Counted from the first letter of the stretch, positions 54,232 through 63,411 are shown. The stretch: DNA of 64,000 nucleotides from Martelella sp. NC20 (GCF_013459645.1 NZ_CP054863.1:124001-188000); one strand, 5' to 3'. A program made the numbers and translations. Notes: generated from the sequence alone by a model not told the origin.

Positions 54232-55047
54232 TTACTTGTTGCCGGAGCGCTGCATGCCCGCCAGATAGGCATGGCTGTTTGCGGCGAATGCGAAGGGATC
54301 GGCGGGATTATCGTGCTCGACCACCAGGTAATCAGCTCCGAGACGACGCGCCTCTCCCCAGAGCTTCGGCCAGTCAAGAATCCCCGTTCCGACATCGCAC
54401 CATCCATCCTCGTCGGCTTTTTCGCCTTCAGGCGCCTGATCCTTGACATGGGCGGCGTTCAGGATGGAAGCGAAGCGTTCCATGAATACGACAGGGTTGA
54501 CTCCACCGCGGGCGATCCAGGCGATGTCAGCCTGCCAGGCAAGCGGCGTCCCCTCAGCACCGGCAAAGAGGTTCGCCAGCGCTGTTTCTCCGTTGTCCAG
54601 GATATCGAACTCCCAGAAATGATTGTGGTAGCCGAGTGTTATGCCGTTTTCGGCCAAACGAGACGCCAGTTCGCCGAGTTCGCGGCCAAGCGAACGCCAA
54701 TGGTCTGCGTTTCCAACGCGCTCAGCCTCCGAGAAGGCAGGCATGTAAAGCCGCGTCATGCCGACCTGTCCGCATGCGTCCACCGTTTCGCTCAGTCGGG
54801 TGCGCAGATCGGCCATCCCGATATGTCCACTCGGGGCTGACAGATTGTTTTTGGCAAGACCTGTCTTTAGGCGCTCGATATGATGAAGATGAGCTCCGAT
54901 CGGCTCCACCAGCCGATATCCAGCCTCGGCGGCGGCGGAAAGCTGCGCTTCCAGTTCACCGAGCTGTCGCAGACTCCACAGCTGGAGTGAAAGAATAGTC
55001 TCGAATTCGGTTTCCTGACCGGAGTCCATGACATCAAAACTGGCCAT
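54232..55047 (-). CDS. Sugar phosphate isomerase/epimerase family protein, operon 1
   Basis: 271 residues from ATG 55047 with AGGAGA upstream. AP-endonuclease-2-type TIM barrel: TILSLQLWSLRQLGELEAQLSAAAEAGYRLVEPIGA, ITLGYHNHFWEFD, WQADIAWIARGGVNPV, HVKDQAPEGEKAD and a final LVVEHDNPADP. His, Glu and Asp residues of the metal site (YHNHFWEF, WQADIAW, VEHDNP) are present. Relatives are xylose isomerase-like or inosose dehydratase/isomerase enzymes. First gene of the operon, divergent from LacI. Confidence 0.85.
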   Translation of the reverse strand: MASFDVMDSGQETEFETILSLQLWSLRQLGELEAQLSAAAEAGYRLVEPIGAHLHHIERLKTGLAKNNLSAPSGHIGMADLRTRLSETVDACGQVGMTRLYMPAFSEAERVGNADHWRSLGRELGELASRLAENGITLGYHNHFWEFDILDNGETALANLFAGAEGTPLAWQADIAWIARGGVNPVVFMERFASILNAAHVKDQAPEGEKADEDGWCDVGTGILDWPKLWGEARRLGADYLVVEHDNPADPFAFAANSHAYLAGMQRSGNK

Positions 55048-55223
55048 AAAACACATCTCCTGATTGTCATGCGGACACACTTCCGCATGCACCGCCCCGA
55101 CAGAAACGGTGATATAACGAACCTGACGCGCAAAACCGCGTCTATCTGGAAATCGAATGGATTTCCTCCTCCTGGTCGGCGACCTCCCCGTCGCCGGATT
55201 GCCAATCATCAATTTTGAAGAGT

Positions 55224-55267
55224 TGCACAATCGATTGCACAGCTATAGCCGTGCAATCGATTGTGCA
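55224..55267. promoter_or_regulatory. Twin LacI-family operators
   Basis: TGCACAATCGATTGCAC at 55224-55240 and its exact complement GTGCAATCGATTGTGCA at 55251-55267, each built on the palindrome CAATCGATTG, centres 27 bp apart. They lie between the isomerase gene (start 55047) and lacI (start 55398). Central CG with flanking half-sites is the usual LacI-family form. Confidence 0.8.
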
Positions 55268-55397
55268 CAAGCTCCTAATTTGAGAATAGGCCAAGTTTTT
55301 TTATTGCCAAGCACACATCCCATAGGGCACTAGGAAGGATAAAGTACCCGTTTTACAGGGCAAAACGACGGCGAAAACGGAAAAATGCACCGCGTTC

Positions 55398-56471
55398 ATG
55401 GCAGGAAGAGCATTGGCTGATTACGACGACATATCGCGGAATTTACCGGAAAAGCCGCAGGGTCGCCGTTCGCCTACAATTGCCGACATCGCCAAGCTGG
55501 CTGGCGTTTCGCCTTCAACCGTCAGCCGCTCGCTCGCAGGCAATCCACGGATCGGGAAGGAAACGAGGAAGCGCATTGCCGATGTGGCGCGGGATCTTGG
55601 TTATACCGTCAACCGTCACGCGCGCTCGCTCCGTATGCAAAAAAGCGGTATTCTTCTGGTGCTCATCCCTGACATCGCTAATCTCAACTATTCCGATCTG
55701 CTGATGCAGATCGACAGAATCGCCCATGAGCGAGGTTATGACATTCGCATCGGCCACATCGGCGTAGACACCGGCAGGGTTGATCGACAGGCCGAGGACC
55801 TTTTTACGGGAGGGATCGACGGAATACTGCTCACTTCCGACTATTGCCCATCCAACATTGCCCGGCATGTGGCCGCCGGCGAGGCTCTGCCGGTTGTCCG
55901 CACGCTAAGTCCAACGGGGACGGACGAGGGGATTGCGGGCGTCCAGATCGATGAAGAGGCAGCCGCCTTCGATGCCGTCAGCCATCTCCTGCGATGCGGC
56001 CATCGCAGAATAGCGCACCTCGCCGGCTCACCCGGGCTTCTGGTTTCCCGACTGCGTATGGATGGCTGGCGGCGGGCACTTGAGAACGCCGGCGAGCCGA
56101 TATCGGATGAGATCATCGGAGAGGGATTCGCCGTCGAGGACGGGCGTCGCGCCGCCCGGGCGCTGATAGCCGGAAACGATTATCCCGACGCCGTCTTCTG
56201 CGCAAACGACCTGTCGGCCTACGGATTGATGTCCGAACTTCAGGCCGATGGCGTTCGCATCCCGGAGGACATTGCTGTCGCCGGCTTCGACGACCTCAGT
56301 TTCTCCAGCCTGTTTTCGCCGCCGCTGACCACCATTCGCCTGCCGCGGCGCGATATGGCGGAAGCCTCCATCCGGTACCTTGTCGACCTGATCGATGGAA
56401 AGGATGCTCCGTCTTCCGGCTACATTCCGCATCAGTTGGTCATCCGCAAAAGCACAGGAAGCTCGCAATGA
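55398..56471 (+). CDS. LacI family repressor of sugar operon 1
   Basis: 357 residues. Helix-turn-helix SPTIADIAKLAGVSPSTVSRSLAGNPRIG followed by the hinge helix (VNRHARSLRM), then the periplasmic-binding-like domain with DLSAYGLMSELQADGVRIPEDIAVAGFDDL. Divergent from the isomerase-led operon with twin operators between, so it probably represses the importer until its sugar ligand is present. Confidence 0.9.
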   Translation: MAGRALADYDDISRNLPEKPQGRRSPTIADIAKLAGVSPSTVSRSLAGNPRIGKETRKRIADVARDLGYTVNRHARSLRMQKSGILLVLIPDIANLNYSDLLMQIDRIAHERGYDIRIGHIGVDTGRVDRQAEDLFTGGIDGILLTSDYCPSNIARHVAAGEALPVVRTLSPTGTDEGIAGVQIDEEAAAFDAVSHLLRCGHRRIAHLAGSPGLLVSRLRMDGWRRALENAGEPISDEIIGEGFAVEDGRRAARALIAGNDYPDAVFCANDLSAYGLMSELQADGVRIPEDIAVAGFDDLSFSSLFSPPLTTIRLPRRDMAEASIRYLVDLIDGKDAPSSGYIPHQLVIRKSTGSSQ

Positions 56472-56602
56472 ACCGCGAGACGCCTCCTCACCCTCAGCCT
56501 TCTCATTCGCCATGCCCCCTCCCCGCTCTCGCGGGTAGTGTTTTCGCAACAGCAATCTGAAGCAGTGCATGATCGATTTTCCGAAGCTGCGACACAAACA
56601 AT

Positions 56603-57043
56603 GTGGATCATTGGAAACCGTCGGGCCAACACCTCGAGGAGAAAGAAATAAGTGTCAGTGGATCCGGCGTCCGCACAGCCATGTGGGCGATGGAGTGGAA
56701 CCGGGAGGAGGCGGAATTCGCGATCCCGGAAGCCGTTAAACACGGCATCGATTTTCTTGAGATCACCATGGCGGAGCCGGAGCTGATCGATGTAGCGCAC
56801 ACCGGCGCGGTTCTGGAAAGGCACGAGTTGGAATGCGTCTGCTCGCTCGGTCTGCCCCTCGACAAACTGCCGACCGACAACCCCAACGGTGCCATCGACT
56901 TCGTGAAGCGGGTTATCGACAAGGCGGATGCGGACGGTGCCAAGGCGCTGAGCGGCGTTATCTATGGCGGCCGCGCGCCAGCGTTGACGCGCGGCGTTTT
57001 TGCCGGTCCGGGAGGCAGGAGGAGACCGACGTATCAGGCCTGA
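56603..57043 (+). pseudogene. Tagatose/psicose 3-epimerase-like gene, 5' part only
   Basis: After GVRTAMWAMEWNREEAEFAIPEAVKHGIDFLEITM come VLERHELECVCSLGLPLDKLPTDNP, GAIDFVKRVIDKADADGAKALSGVIYGG, the first half of a D-tagatose 3-epimerase-type TIM barrel. After VIYGG the sequence becomes unrelated (RAPALTRG) and stops; the metal-site Glu/Asp/His residues of the second half are missing. No clear start codon with a ribosome site. Probably the loss of a third enzyme from the sugar cluster. Confidence 0.65.
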
Positions 57044-57174
57044 AGAGCCGCCCCGTCAGCGTCCGTTCCGCAAAGCGCGACCTCGATGCCAAGCGCTCTG
57101 GCGAGCGCCACCCTGGTTTTCACAACGAGGCCGGCAACCTCTGCGTCATCGGCATCGACGACATCCGTCGACAT
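57034..57174 (-). CDS. Possible 46-residue product or gene 3' fragment
   Basis: MSTDVVDADDAEVAGLVVKT then RVALARALGIEVALCGTDADGA ending LQA, starting 17 bases after the ATPase stop. The coding-like composition and proximity fit a last gene of operon 2, but no family is recognised; it could be the tail of a gene whose middle was deleted together with the epimerase remnant, which overlaps it by ten bases on the other strand. Confidence 0.3.
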   Translation of the reverse strand: MSTDVVDADDAEVAGLVVKTRVALARALGIEVALCGTDADGAALQA

Positions 57175-57191
57175 TACATCTATCCTCCGGC

Positions 57192-58307
57192 TCAGGCAGC
57201 CGGCGCGGCGACCGCCGCGTCAGGCCAGCGCTGACCATTCTCGTCAAAGAAATGCAGGTCGGCGTCATCGAACCCCATATGGATGCGATCGCCCCGGGCG
57301 GTATCGACCAGGCGCGGGAATTTCGCGATTACGGGATGCCCGACGCCAATATCGACGTGCACATTGGTAAGCTCGCCGAGCTTTTCGGAAACCAGAACCT
57401 CACCGCTCAGCTTGGCGGTCGTCCCATCGGCGTGATGAAGATGCTCGGGACGAATGCCGACATAGGCGAACTTGCCATTGTCGTCCGCGCTGAAGGGATG
57501 CGCACGCCCGAGCGATAACGTCGCGCCGCTCTCGATGCGCAGGTCCGTAGCGCCCGCATCAACTTCCAGCTTTCCCTTGACGATATTCATTTCCGGCGAG
57601 CCGATGAACTGTGCCACAAACAGGTTCTGCGGGCGGTCATAGAGATCGAGCGGCGTGCCGATCTGCTCTATCCGGCCATCATGGAAAACCACGATCCGGT
57701 CGGCGAGTGTCATCGCCTCAACCTGATCGTGGGTGACATAGATCATCGTTGCATCCGGCATCTTGTCCTTGAGGTTGGCGATTTCGATGCGGGTGGCCAC
57801 GCGCAACGCGGCATCGAGATTGGACAGCGGCTCGTCGAACAGGAAAACCTTGGGATCGCGCGTCACCGCGCGACCGATCGCCACACGCTGGCGCTGACCG
57901 CCGGAAAGATTGCGCGGATGGCGGTCGAGATAGCTCGTCAGTTGCAGCATGTCGGCAGCCCGGCGCACGCGCTGGTCGATCTCGGCCTTCGGCATGCCCG
58001 AGACCTTCAGCCCGAACGCCATGTTCTGATAGACCGTCATGTGCGGATAGAGCGCATAGGACTGGAACACCATGGCAATGCCGCGCTCGCCCGGCGGGAC
58101 GCCGTTCGACACCTCGCCATCGATCACGAGCGTGCCCGAGGTGATTTCCTCGAGGCCGGCAATGATCCGGAGCATGGTCGATTTGCCGCAACCCGATGGC
58201 CCGACGAAGACAACGAACTCGCCCTTGACGATTTCGAGATCAATGCCATGCAGGACTTCGACCGAACCAAACGACTTCTTGATTTTCGAGAGCGATACAC
58301 TCGCCAT
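57192..58307 (-). CDS. Sugar ABC importer ATPase (UgpC/MalK family), operon 2
   Basis: 371 residues. Walker A GPSGCGKSTMLRIIAGLEE, MVFQSYALYPHM, LSGGQRQRVAIGRAV, VFLFDEPLSNLDAALR, YVTHDQVEAMT, then the TOBE domain with VGIRPEHLH. Closely like the operon 1 ATPase but clearly a separate gene with its own partners. Ends the seven-gene unit beginning with uxuA. Confidence 0.92.
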   Translation of the reverse strand: MASVSLSKIKKSFGSVEVLHGIDLEIVKGEFVVFVGPSGCGKSTMLRIIAGLEEITSGTLVIDGEVSNGVPPGERGIAMVFQSYALYPHMTVYQNMAFGLKVSGMPKAEIDQRVRRAADMLQLTSYLDRHPRNLSGGQRQRVAIGRAVTRDPKVFLFDEPLSNLDAALRVATRIEIANLKDKMPDATMIYVTHDQVEAMTLADRIVVFHDGRIEQIGTPLDLYDRPQNLFVAQFIGSPEMNIVKGKLEVDAGATDLRIESGATLSLGRAHPFSADDNGKFAYVGIRPEHLHHADGTTAKLSGEVLVSEKLGELTNVHVDIGVGHPVIAKFPRLVDTARGDRIHMGFDDADLHFFDENGQRWPDAAVAAPAA

Positions 58308-58364
58308 GGCTTGTTCCTCCTTTGGCCGTCGCCGGCCGATAGCGGCACTACGCGCGCCCGTGCC

Positions 58365-59117
58365 TCAATGCTTGCTGTCAGTCTGGCGCGCCCGCCATGC
58401 CTCGTATTCGTCCCGTGCGGAGGGATGAAGCGGATAGTATTTGCGCAAATCGCCGCCCTCGGAGAGCCGCAGACGGGAAAAGTCCTCCCATTCAGCATGC
58501 TCGCTCGCGACGCCGAGAACCTGTTCGGCAAGTTTGACCGGCACGGTAACGACACCGTCGGCGTCGGCAACGATAATGTCGCCCGGCACCACCAGAACGC
58601 CACCGCAGGCGATCGGGATGTTGACGGCGTGCGGAAACAGGCTGGTCTGGGTGTGGTAGTTCGGTGTCGTGCCGCGCACCCACATCGGCAGGCCGGTGGC
58701 CAGCGCTTTTCGGCTGTCGCGGATGCAGCCGTCCACGACGATGCCCGCGCCGCCGCGGCCGGCCATATAAGTCACCATCATCTCGCCGAAGACGCCGCTG
58801 CGCAGGTCGCCACGCGCGTCAACGACGACGACATCCCCTTCCTCAACCTGATAGAGAACCTGCCGATGCATCTGCGCTTCCGGATTGCCATACTCATCGA
58901 TGTCGTAGACATCCTCGCGCTTGGGAAGGAACTGCAGCGTCAGGGCCGGGCCGGCGACGGTCTTGATTTCCGCACCGCCGGTAAAGGGCACCGGTCCAAG
59001 AATGAACGGATCGCGAATGCCGAGCTTGCTCATTTCACCGCTGATTGTCGCCGTCCCGATATCTGCAAGGGCCTTCACGAGTTCCTTTGGCGGTCGCTGG
59101 ATAGTGGGAATTTGCAT
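58365..59117 (-). CDS. RraA-fold enzyme in the uronate operon (possible aldolase/lyase)
   Basis: 250 residues from the ATG at 59117 with AGGAAAG upstream. LADIGTATISGEMSKLGIRD, VDARGDLRSGVFGEMMVTYMAGRGGAGIVVDGCIRDSRK and VPGDIIVADADGVVTVP are the RraA/HMG-aldolase motifs, including the G-x-RD pocket that binds a keto acid and metal. Longer (250) than classical RraA (about 165), like sugar-acid aldolase or dehydratase members. Between uxuA and the transporter, it could act on a keto sugar acid (for example a 2-keto-3-deoxy acid); this is inference. Confidence 0.75.
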   Translation of the reverse strand: MQIPTIQRPPKELVKALADIGTATISGEMSKLGIRDPFILGPVPFTGGAEIKTVAGPALTLQFLPKREDVYDIDEYGNPEAQMHRQVLYQVEEGDVVVVDARGDLRSGVFGEMMVTYMAGRGGAGIVVDGCIRDSRKALATGLPMWVRGTTPNYHTQTSLFPHAVNIPIACGGVLVVPGDIIVADADGVVTVPVKLAEQVLGVASEHAEWEDFSRLRLSEGGDLRKYYPLHPSARDEYEAWRARQTDSKH

Positions 59118-59272
59118 TGGAGTCTTTCCTGTTGGAAATCGCGCCGCGCCTGCGCTCGACTGCGGGCCTTTTGTTGTTCTTGGTGCGGTTGCGGGAGTAT
59201 CCTCCCAAAACCCCTGTTTCGCACCGTTGGGGGCAGGCATCATTCGCGACGCCTGCCTCTCGGCGCACCTTG

Positions 59273-60547
59273 TTACTTGTCTGCGAGTGCCTCGATCTGG
59301 TCGGACGCCCATTTGACAGCATCTTCCGCGCTCGTGTCATCGACCAGCATCTTCTGGACAGAGGTCGACAGAACCTTCGAGGTGTAAACCTCCGATGCCA
59401 GAGGTGTCGGTGCACCGCTGTAGCCGATGGTCAGGCCGTTGGCGGCCATTTCATCGAAATTCGCGAAGGCCGGATTTTCGGTGAACAGCGGCATGTTGGC
59501 AGCCATTTCCGGGAAAATCGGATACCAGCGGCCGCCGGTGACTTCGATCAGCTTCTGGTAGTAATCCGGCTGGAAAAAGAACTCGATCCATTCCTCGGCG
59601 AGTTCCGACTGGTCGGTCTGGCTGGAAACCATCCAGGAGAAGGACCCGAGAAGGGTGGAACCTGCCTCGATATCGGGATTGCCCGACGGAATGTTGATGA
59701 GCGCGGTGTTGTCCAGAAGCTCCTGATCGTTCTCCACCATCCAGGAATAGACACTGGGCGGGTTCATGATGAAGGCCGCGCGTCCGGTCTGATAGGCGGT
59801 ATTGTTGCCGCCATCATCCCAGGTCAGCGCCGAACGCGGGATCGTACCCTCGTCGAACATGTCCTTGATGTACTGGTAGGCGGCAATCGTTTCCGGCGAG
59901 TTGAGGGTGACCGTCTTGCTGTCTTCACCGAAGAGCGCGCCGCCGAAGGACCAGATCAGCATGCGCAGGTCGGACTCGGTGTCGTTGGCGTTGGAGAGCG
60001 GCAGGCCGAGACCGGTATACTGCGGATGCTTTTCGACGATCGCCTGGGCCACCTTGCGCAGATCCTGCCAGGTTGTGGGAATACCCATTCCCGTTTCCTC
60101 GATCAGGTCCTTGCGGGCGAACATCGGAACGAGATCGATTTCGATCGGAACCGAATAGGCCTTGTCCTGATACATCGACTGTGGAACCATGCTCTCGTAA
60201 ATCCCGCCTTCGGCCTCGCGCGTGCTGGCGAGAACATCGTCGACCGGGGCCGTCATGCCGGCGGCCGCATAATAGGACGAGTTCTGGCTGAGCTGCATGA
60301 AGGCGTCCGGTGAGGCGTTACCCTCGAAGGCGGAGGCCAGACGCTGGGTCAGCACATTGGCCGGAACGACGACATAATTGACATCGACGCCCTTTTCCTT
60401 GCCGAATTCCCTGGCCATATCGCCGATCAGGGCGTCGGCCTCCTTGTTGAAGGCCTGAAGCCCCCAGATGTTCAGCTCCTCCGCCTGCACATTCGCTGCC
60501 ACCAGAACGGCGGCAGACGCCAGCAGTGTTGTTTTCACGAATTTCAT
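59273..60547 (-). CDS. Sugar ABC substrate-binding protein (SBP family 1), operon 2
   Basis: 424 residues from ATG 60547 (GGAGG upstream). Sec signal MKFVKTTLLASAAVLVAANVQA. Family 1 motifs: LNIWGLQAFNKEADALIGD, SVPIEIDLVPMFARKDLIEETG, FGGALFGEDSKTVTLNSPETIAAYQYIKDMFDEGT. Likely binds a uronate, sugar acid or glycan fragment, given the neighbours. The gap to the RraA gene holds no other signal. Confidence 0.88.
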   Translation of the reverse strand: MKFVKTTLLASAAVLVAANVQAEELNIWGLQAFNKEADALIGDMAREFGKEKGVDVNYVVVPANVLTQRLASAFEGNASPDAFMQLSQNSSYYAAAGMTAPVDDVLASTREAEGGIYESMVPQSMYQDKAYSVPIEIDLVPMFARKDLIEETGMGIPTTWQDLRKVAQAIVEKHPQYTGLGLPLSNANDTESDLRMLIWSFGGALFGEDSKTVTLNSPETIAAYQYIKDMFDEGTIPRSALTWDDGGNNTAYQTGRAAFIMNPPSVYSWMVENDQELLDNTALINIPSGNPDIEAGSTLLGSFSWMVSSQTDQSELAEEWIEFFFQPDYYQKLIEVTGGRWYPIFPEMAANMPLFTENPAFANFDEMAANGLTIGYSGAPTPLASEVYTSKVLSTSVQKMLVDDTSAEDAVKWASDQIEALADK

Positions 60548-60582
60548 TTTACTTCCTCCATAGTTTTGAAAACTCATCGACA

Positions 60583-61428
60583 TCATCCCTTCACACTGCC
60601 GGCGGCGAGGCCTTCGACAATGTAGCGTTGCGCCACGATGTAGATGATCAGGATGGGGACGATCGCGATCACAGAGCTCGCCATCAATTGTCCCCAGATG
60701 AACGTGTCGCCCATGACAAGACCGGCGAGACCCGCCGTAAAAGTCTTGGAACTGTCCGAATACGCGTAGACAAGCGCATACAGGAATTCATTCCAGGCAT
60801 GGGTGAACGCGAACAATGCGACGACTGCCAGTCCCGGTGTCGCGATCGGCACGATGACGCTGCGCAGGATCTGCATCCGGCTGGCGCCATCCATCAGCGC
60901 CGCTTCATCCAGTTCCGCCGGGATCGTTTCGAAATAACTGATCATCATCCAGGTGCAGAACGGCACGGTGAAGGTCAGGTAGGCGACGATCAGGCCGATC
61001 TTGGTGTCGACAATGCCGAGATATTGCAGCACCAGGAACAGCGGGATGAACAGCAGCGAAGGCGGCAGCAGATAGGCGGCCACGATCAGTCGCGCCGACA
61101 TCGCCCGTCCCGTGAAACGCATGCGGGCGATCGGATAGGCCGTGAGCGCGCCGACGACGGCGGAGATCACGGTGACGCCGATGGCAACCTGAAAACTGTT
61201 CAGCACGTAGCGCAGGAACGGCGAGTCAAACAGCGCATCCTGGTAATTGGCGAGCGTGAACTGCTGCGGCCACAGCGTCGGCGGAATGGCGTAGATTTCC
61301 CGCGATTTCTTGAACGAGGTTACGACCACCCAATAGACCGGCGCCAGCGACCAGAACAGGGCGAAGGCAACACCGATCGCGGTGACGATATTGCGGATGA
61401 TTTTGGTTCTTCTGCGTTCGACCATCAT
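60583..61428 (-). CDS. Sugar ABC importer permease (MalG-like), operon 2
   Basis: 281 residues, six helices. EAA loop ELDEAALMDGASRMQILRSVIVPIATPGLA. WNEFLYALVYAYSDSS near the end is typical of MalG-type permeases. Ends 35 bases before the binding-protein start. Confidence 0.9.
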   Translation of the reverse strand: MMVERRRTKIIRNIVTAIGVAFALFWSLAPVYWVVVTSFKKSREIYAIPPTLWPQQFTLANYQDALFDSPFLRYVLNSFQVAIGVTVISAVVGALTAYPIARMRFTGRAMSARLIVAAYLLPPSLLFIPLFLVLQYLGIVDTKIGLIVAYLTFTVPFCTWMMISYFETIPAELDEAALMDGASRMQILRSVIVPIATPGLAVVALFAFTHAWNEFLYALVYAYSDSSKTFTAGLAGLVMGDTFIWGQLMASSVIAIVPILIIYIVAQRYIVEGLAAGSVKG

Positions 61429-61435
61429 AGTCTCC

Positions 61436-62374
61436 TCAATCGGCCTCCTTGTTCAGCATCCGCCGGGTCAGCAGGAAGATGAGAATGACGAAGACGGGAA
61501 TGACCGAGACGATGACCGCCGAACCAAAGCCGAGGCGGCTCTGGGTGATCGCGTATTCATAGGCGAGCGTCGGCAGGATATGCGTCTTGTTGGCCGGCCC
61601 GCCGCCGGTCAGCACGTAGACCATCTCGAACGAGTTGAAGGTCCAGATCGTCGACAGCATCACGGTTACCGCGATGACGCCGCGCATCTGCGGCAGCGTG
61701 ACCGAGAAGAAGCGCCGCACCGTGCCCGCACCGTCGATGGCCGCCGCCTCGTTAAGGTCGGCCGGAATAGAGGCCAGCGCGGCGACAAACATCATCGTGA
61801 AGAACGGCAGGCCCTGCCAGACCATCGCGGCAGCCACGGAAAACAGCGCGATCGAAGGATCGGAAAGCCAGTAGACCGGACGGTCGGACAGCCCGAATTG
61901 CAGCACCAGATATTGCAGCACGCCGCTCTGCTCGTCGAAGATCCATTTCCACGACAGGCTGGCGATCATGCCTGGCACGGCCCATGGCAGGAAGGCAAGC
62001 GCCCGGATCAGCCCGCGCGCAGGCATCTTCTGCGACAGCAGGACCGCGAAAGTCAGTCCCAAAACCAGCTTGACGGCGACGGTGCCCAGCGTCAGGCAGA
62101 GCGAGTTGAACGAAGCCCGTCCGAAGGTCGGGTCGGCAAACAACTCGACAAAGTTGGAGAACCCGATGAAATGGCCGTCCTGAGCGATCATCCGGTCGGA
62201 GAACGCGGTGGAAATTCCATCCACCAGCGGATAGGCGATAAAGGCCGCAAAGACAGCCGCGGCCGGCGCCAGAAAAACATAGGCCATCAGCCAGTCGGGC
62301 CTGTGTCGACGGCGCGGACGATGAGGCGTTGGCGGCGGCGTGAAGCCCTCGGGAAGTGGTGTCCTGCTGGTCAT
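61436..62374 (-). CDS. Sugar ABC importer permease (MalF-like), operon 2
   Basis: 312 residues. An N-terminal proline/basic stretch (RRRHRPDWL) precedes the first helix; EAA loop DLNEAAAIDGAGTVRRFFSVTLPQMRG; then FEMVYVLTGGGPANKTHILPTLAYEYAI. UgpA/MalF-type. Its start is only five bases after the uxuA stop. Confidence 0.9.
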   Translation of the reverse strand: MTSRTPLPEGFTPPPTPHRPRRRHRPDWLMAYVFLAPAAAVFAAFIAYPLVDGISTAFSDRMIAQDGHFIGFSNFVELFADPTFGRASFNSLCLTLGTVAVKLVLGLTFAVLLSQKMPARGLIRALAFLPWAVPGMIASLSWKWIFDEQSGVLQYLVLQFGLSDRPVYWLSDPSIALFSVAAAMVWQGLPFFTMMFVAALASIPADLNEAAAIDGAGTVRRFFSVTLPQMRGVIAVTVMLSTIWTFNSFEMVYVLTGGGPANKTHILPTLAYEYAITQSRLGFGSAVIVSVIPVFVILIFLLTRRMLNKEAD

Positions 62375-62379
62375 TTATC

Positions 62380-63351
62380 TCACCGCGCGCGTTCTTTGGA
62401 CGCCGCTTCGATGAGACCACGCATATAGCCGACGGCGTAGATGCGTCCGAGCCCCTCATAGCCGGGATTGGCATTGGGCTCGCCATACATCACCGGCGCA
62501 TGGTCGGGCCGCATCACGCCGTCAAAGCCGATGTCCATATAGGCCCTGATGGTCTCGTACATGTCGGTCCTGCCCATGCCGTGGAAGGTCTCGTGCATCT
62601 TGTAGGCATCGCCCTCGATGTCGCGGAAATGCACAAAATGGATGCGGCCGTCGCTGCCGAGCCTGCGGATGGCGGCCGGAACGTCGGCGTTCATGGCGGC
62701 GAAATTCGCCTGGCAGAAAGTGATGCCGTTGGCCGGACTGTCATTGAGCTTCAGCAACCGCTCGAAATTCTCGACGCTGTTCATGATGCGGCCGACGCCG
62801 AGCAGCGGCGACAGCGGCGGATCATCCGGATGCATGGCAAGTTTGACGCCAGCCTTCTCGGCAACCGGGATGGCGCGCTCGAGAAACTTTTCCAGAGTGC
62901 CCCAGAGAAAATCCTCCGAGATCGTCACCGGCCCCTTCTGACGCGGATCGTTCTCGATAAGGGAAAAGTCGAAGCTCGTCGTCAGCGCACCGCCGGGAAG
63001 GCGCGTTGTGTTCGAGGTGCGCATCCAGCCATTGACGGCCATCCAGCCATAGCACAGCACCTCGATGCCGAGCGCGCCCATGTTCTCGATCGTCTTGAGC
63101 ACCTGCTCCATTTCCTGCTCGGCCTCGGGCAGGCCCCGCTTTATGGCGTCCATCGGCACCCAGCCTTCGAGGACCCGCAGCTTGTAGCCGAAATCCTCGT
63201 AGGACTTCTTCACGCGGGCCAGCGTCAGATAGTCCCAGATCGGCACTTCGGGCGTGGCGTCGCGCATACCGACGGCCTCGTCGACGCACATCTCACGCCC
63301 GTAATGCCATTTGGGACTCATGACGGGTTCAAGACACATGGCAATTTTCAT
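62380..63351 (-). CDS. uxuA: Mannonate dehydratase
   Basis: 323 residues. TIM-barrel metalloenzyme: MKIAMCLEPVMSPKWHYGREM, YKLRVLEGWVPMDAIKRG, VKLAMHPDDPPLSPLLGVGRIMNSVENF, ITFCQANFAAM and GRIHFVHFRDIEG, GFDGVMRPDHAPVMYGEPN, all standard UxuA motifs with the metal-binding H and C/D residues. It converts D-mannonate to 2-keto-3-deoxygluconate in hexuronate breakdown. Shorter than E. coli UxuA (394 residues) but matching the shorter alphaproteobacterial form. First gene of operon 2, divergent from the IclR gene. Confidence 0.93.
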   Translation of the reverse strand: MKIAMCLEPVMSPKWHYGREMCVDEAVGMRDATPEVPIWDYLTLARVKKSYEDFGYKLRVLEGWVPMDAIKRGLPEAEQEMEQVLKTIENMGALGIEVLCYGWMAVNGWMRTSNTTRLPGGALTTSFDFSLIENDPRQKGPVTISEDFLWGTLEKFLERAIPVAEKAGVKLAMHPDDPPLSPLLGVGRIMNSVENFERLLKLNDSPANGITFCQANFAAMNADVPAAIRRLGSDGRIHFVHFRDIEGDAYKMHETFHGMGRTDMYETIRAYMDIGFDGVMRPDHAPVMYGEPNANPGYEGLGRIYAVGYMRGLIEAASKERAR

Positions 63352-63386
63352 TTTTTCCTCCCGCAGCCCATGGACACGGCCAAAAA

Positions 63387-63411
63387 GTTCATATATGAAC
63401 CTTATAAGTTC
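63387..63411. promoter_or_regulatory. Overlapping IclR-type palindromes
   Basis: GTTCATATATGAAC, a perfect 14-bp palindrome (63387-63400), overlaps GAAC-N7-GTTC (63397-63411). They lie between uxuA (start 63351) and iclR (start 63452), as expected for a regulator of both. Confidence 0.7.

Noticed and set aside
57681..59387. 568-codon plus-strand frame spanning two genes
   Set aside because: Antisense to both the ABC ATPase and the RraA-fold gene, which have correct ribosome sites and motifs; a single gene would have to lie over their intergenic gap.
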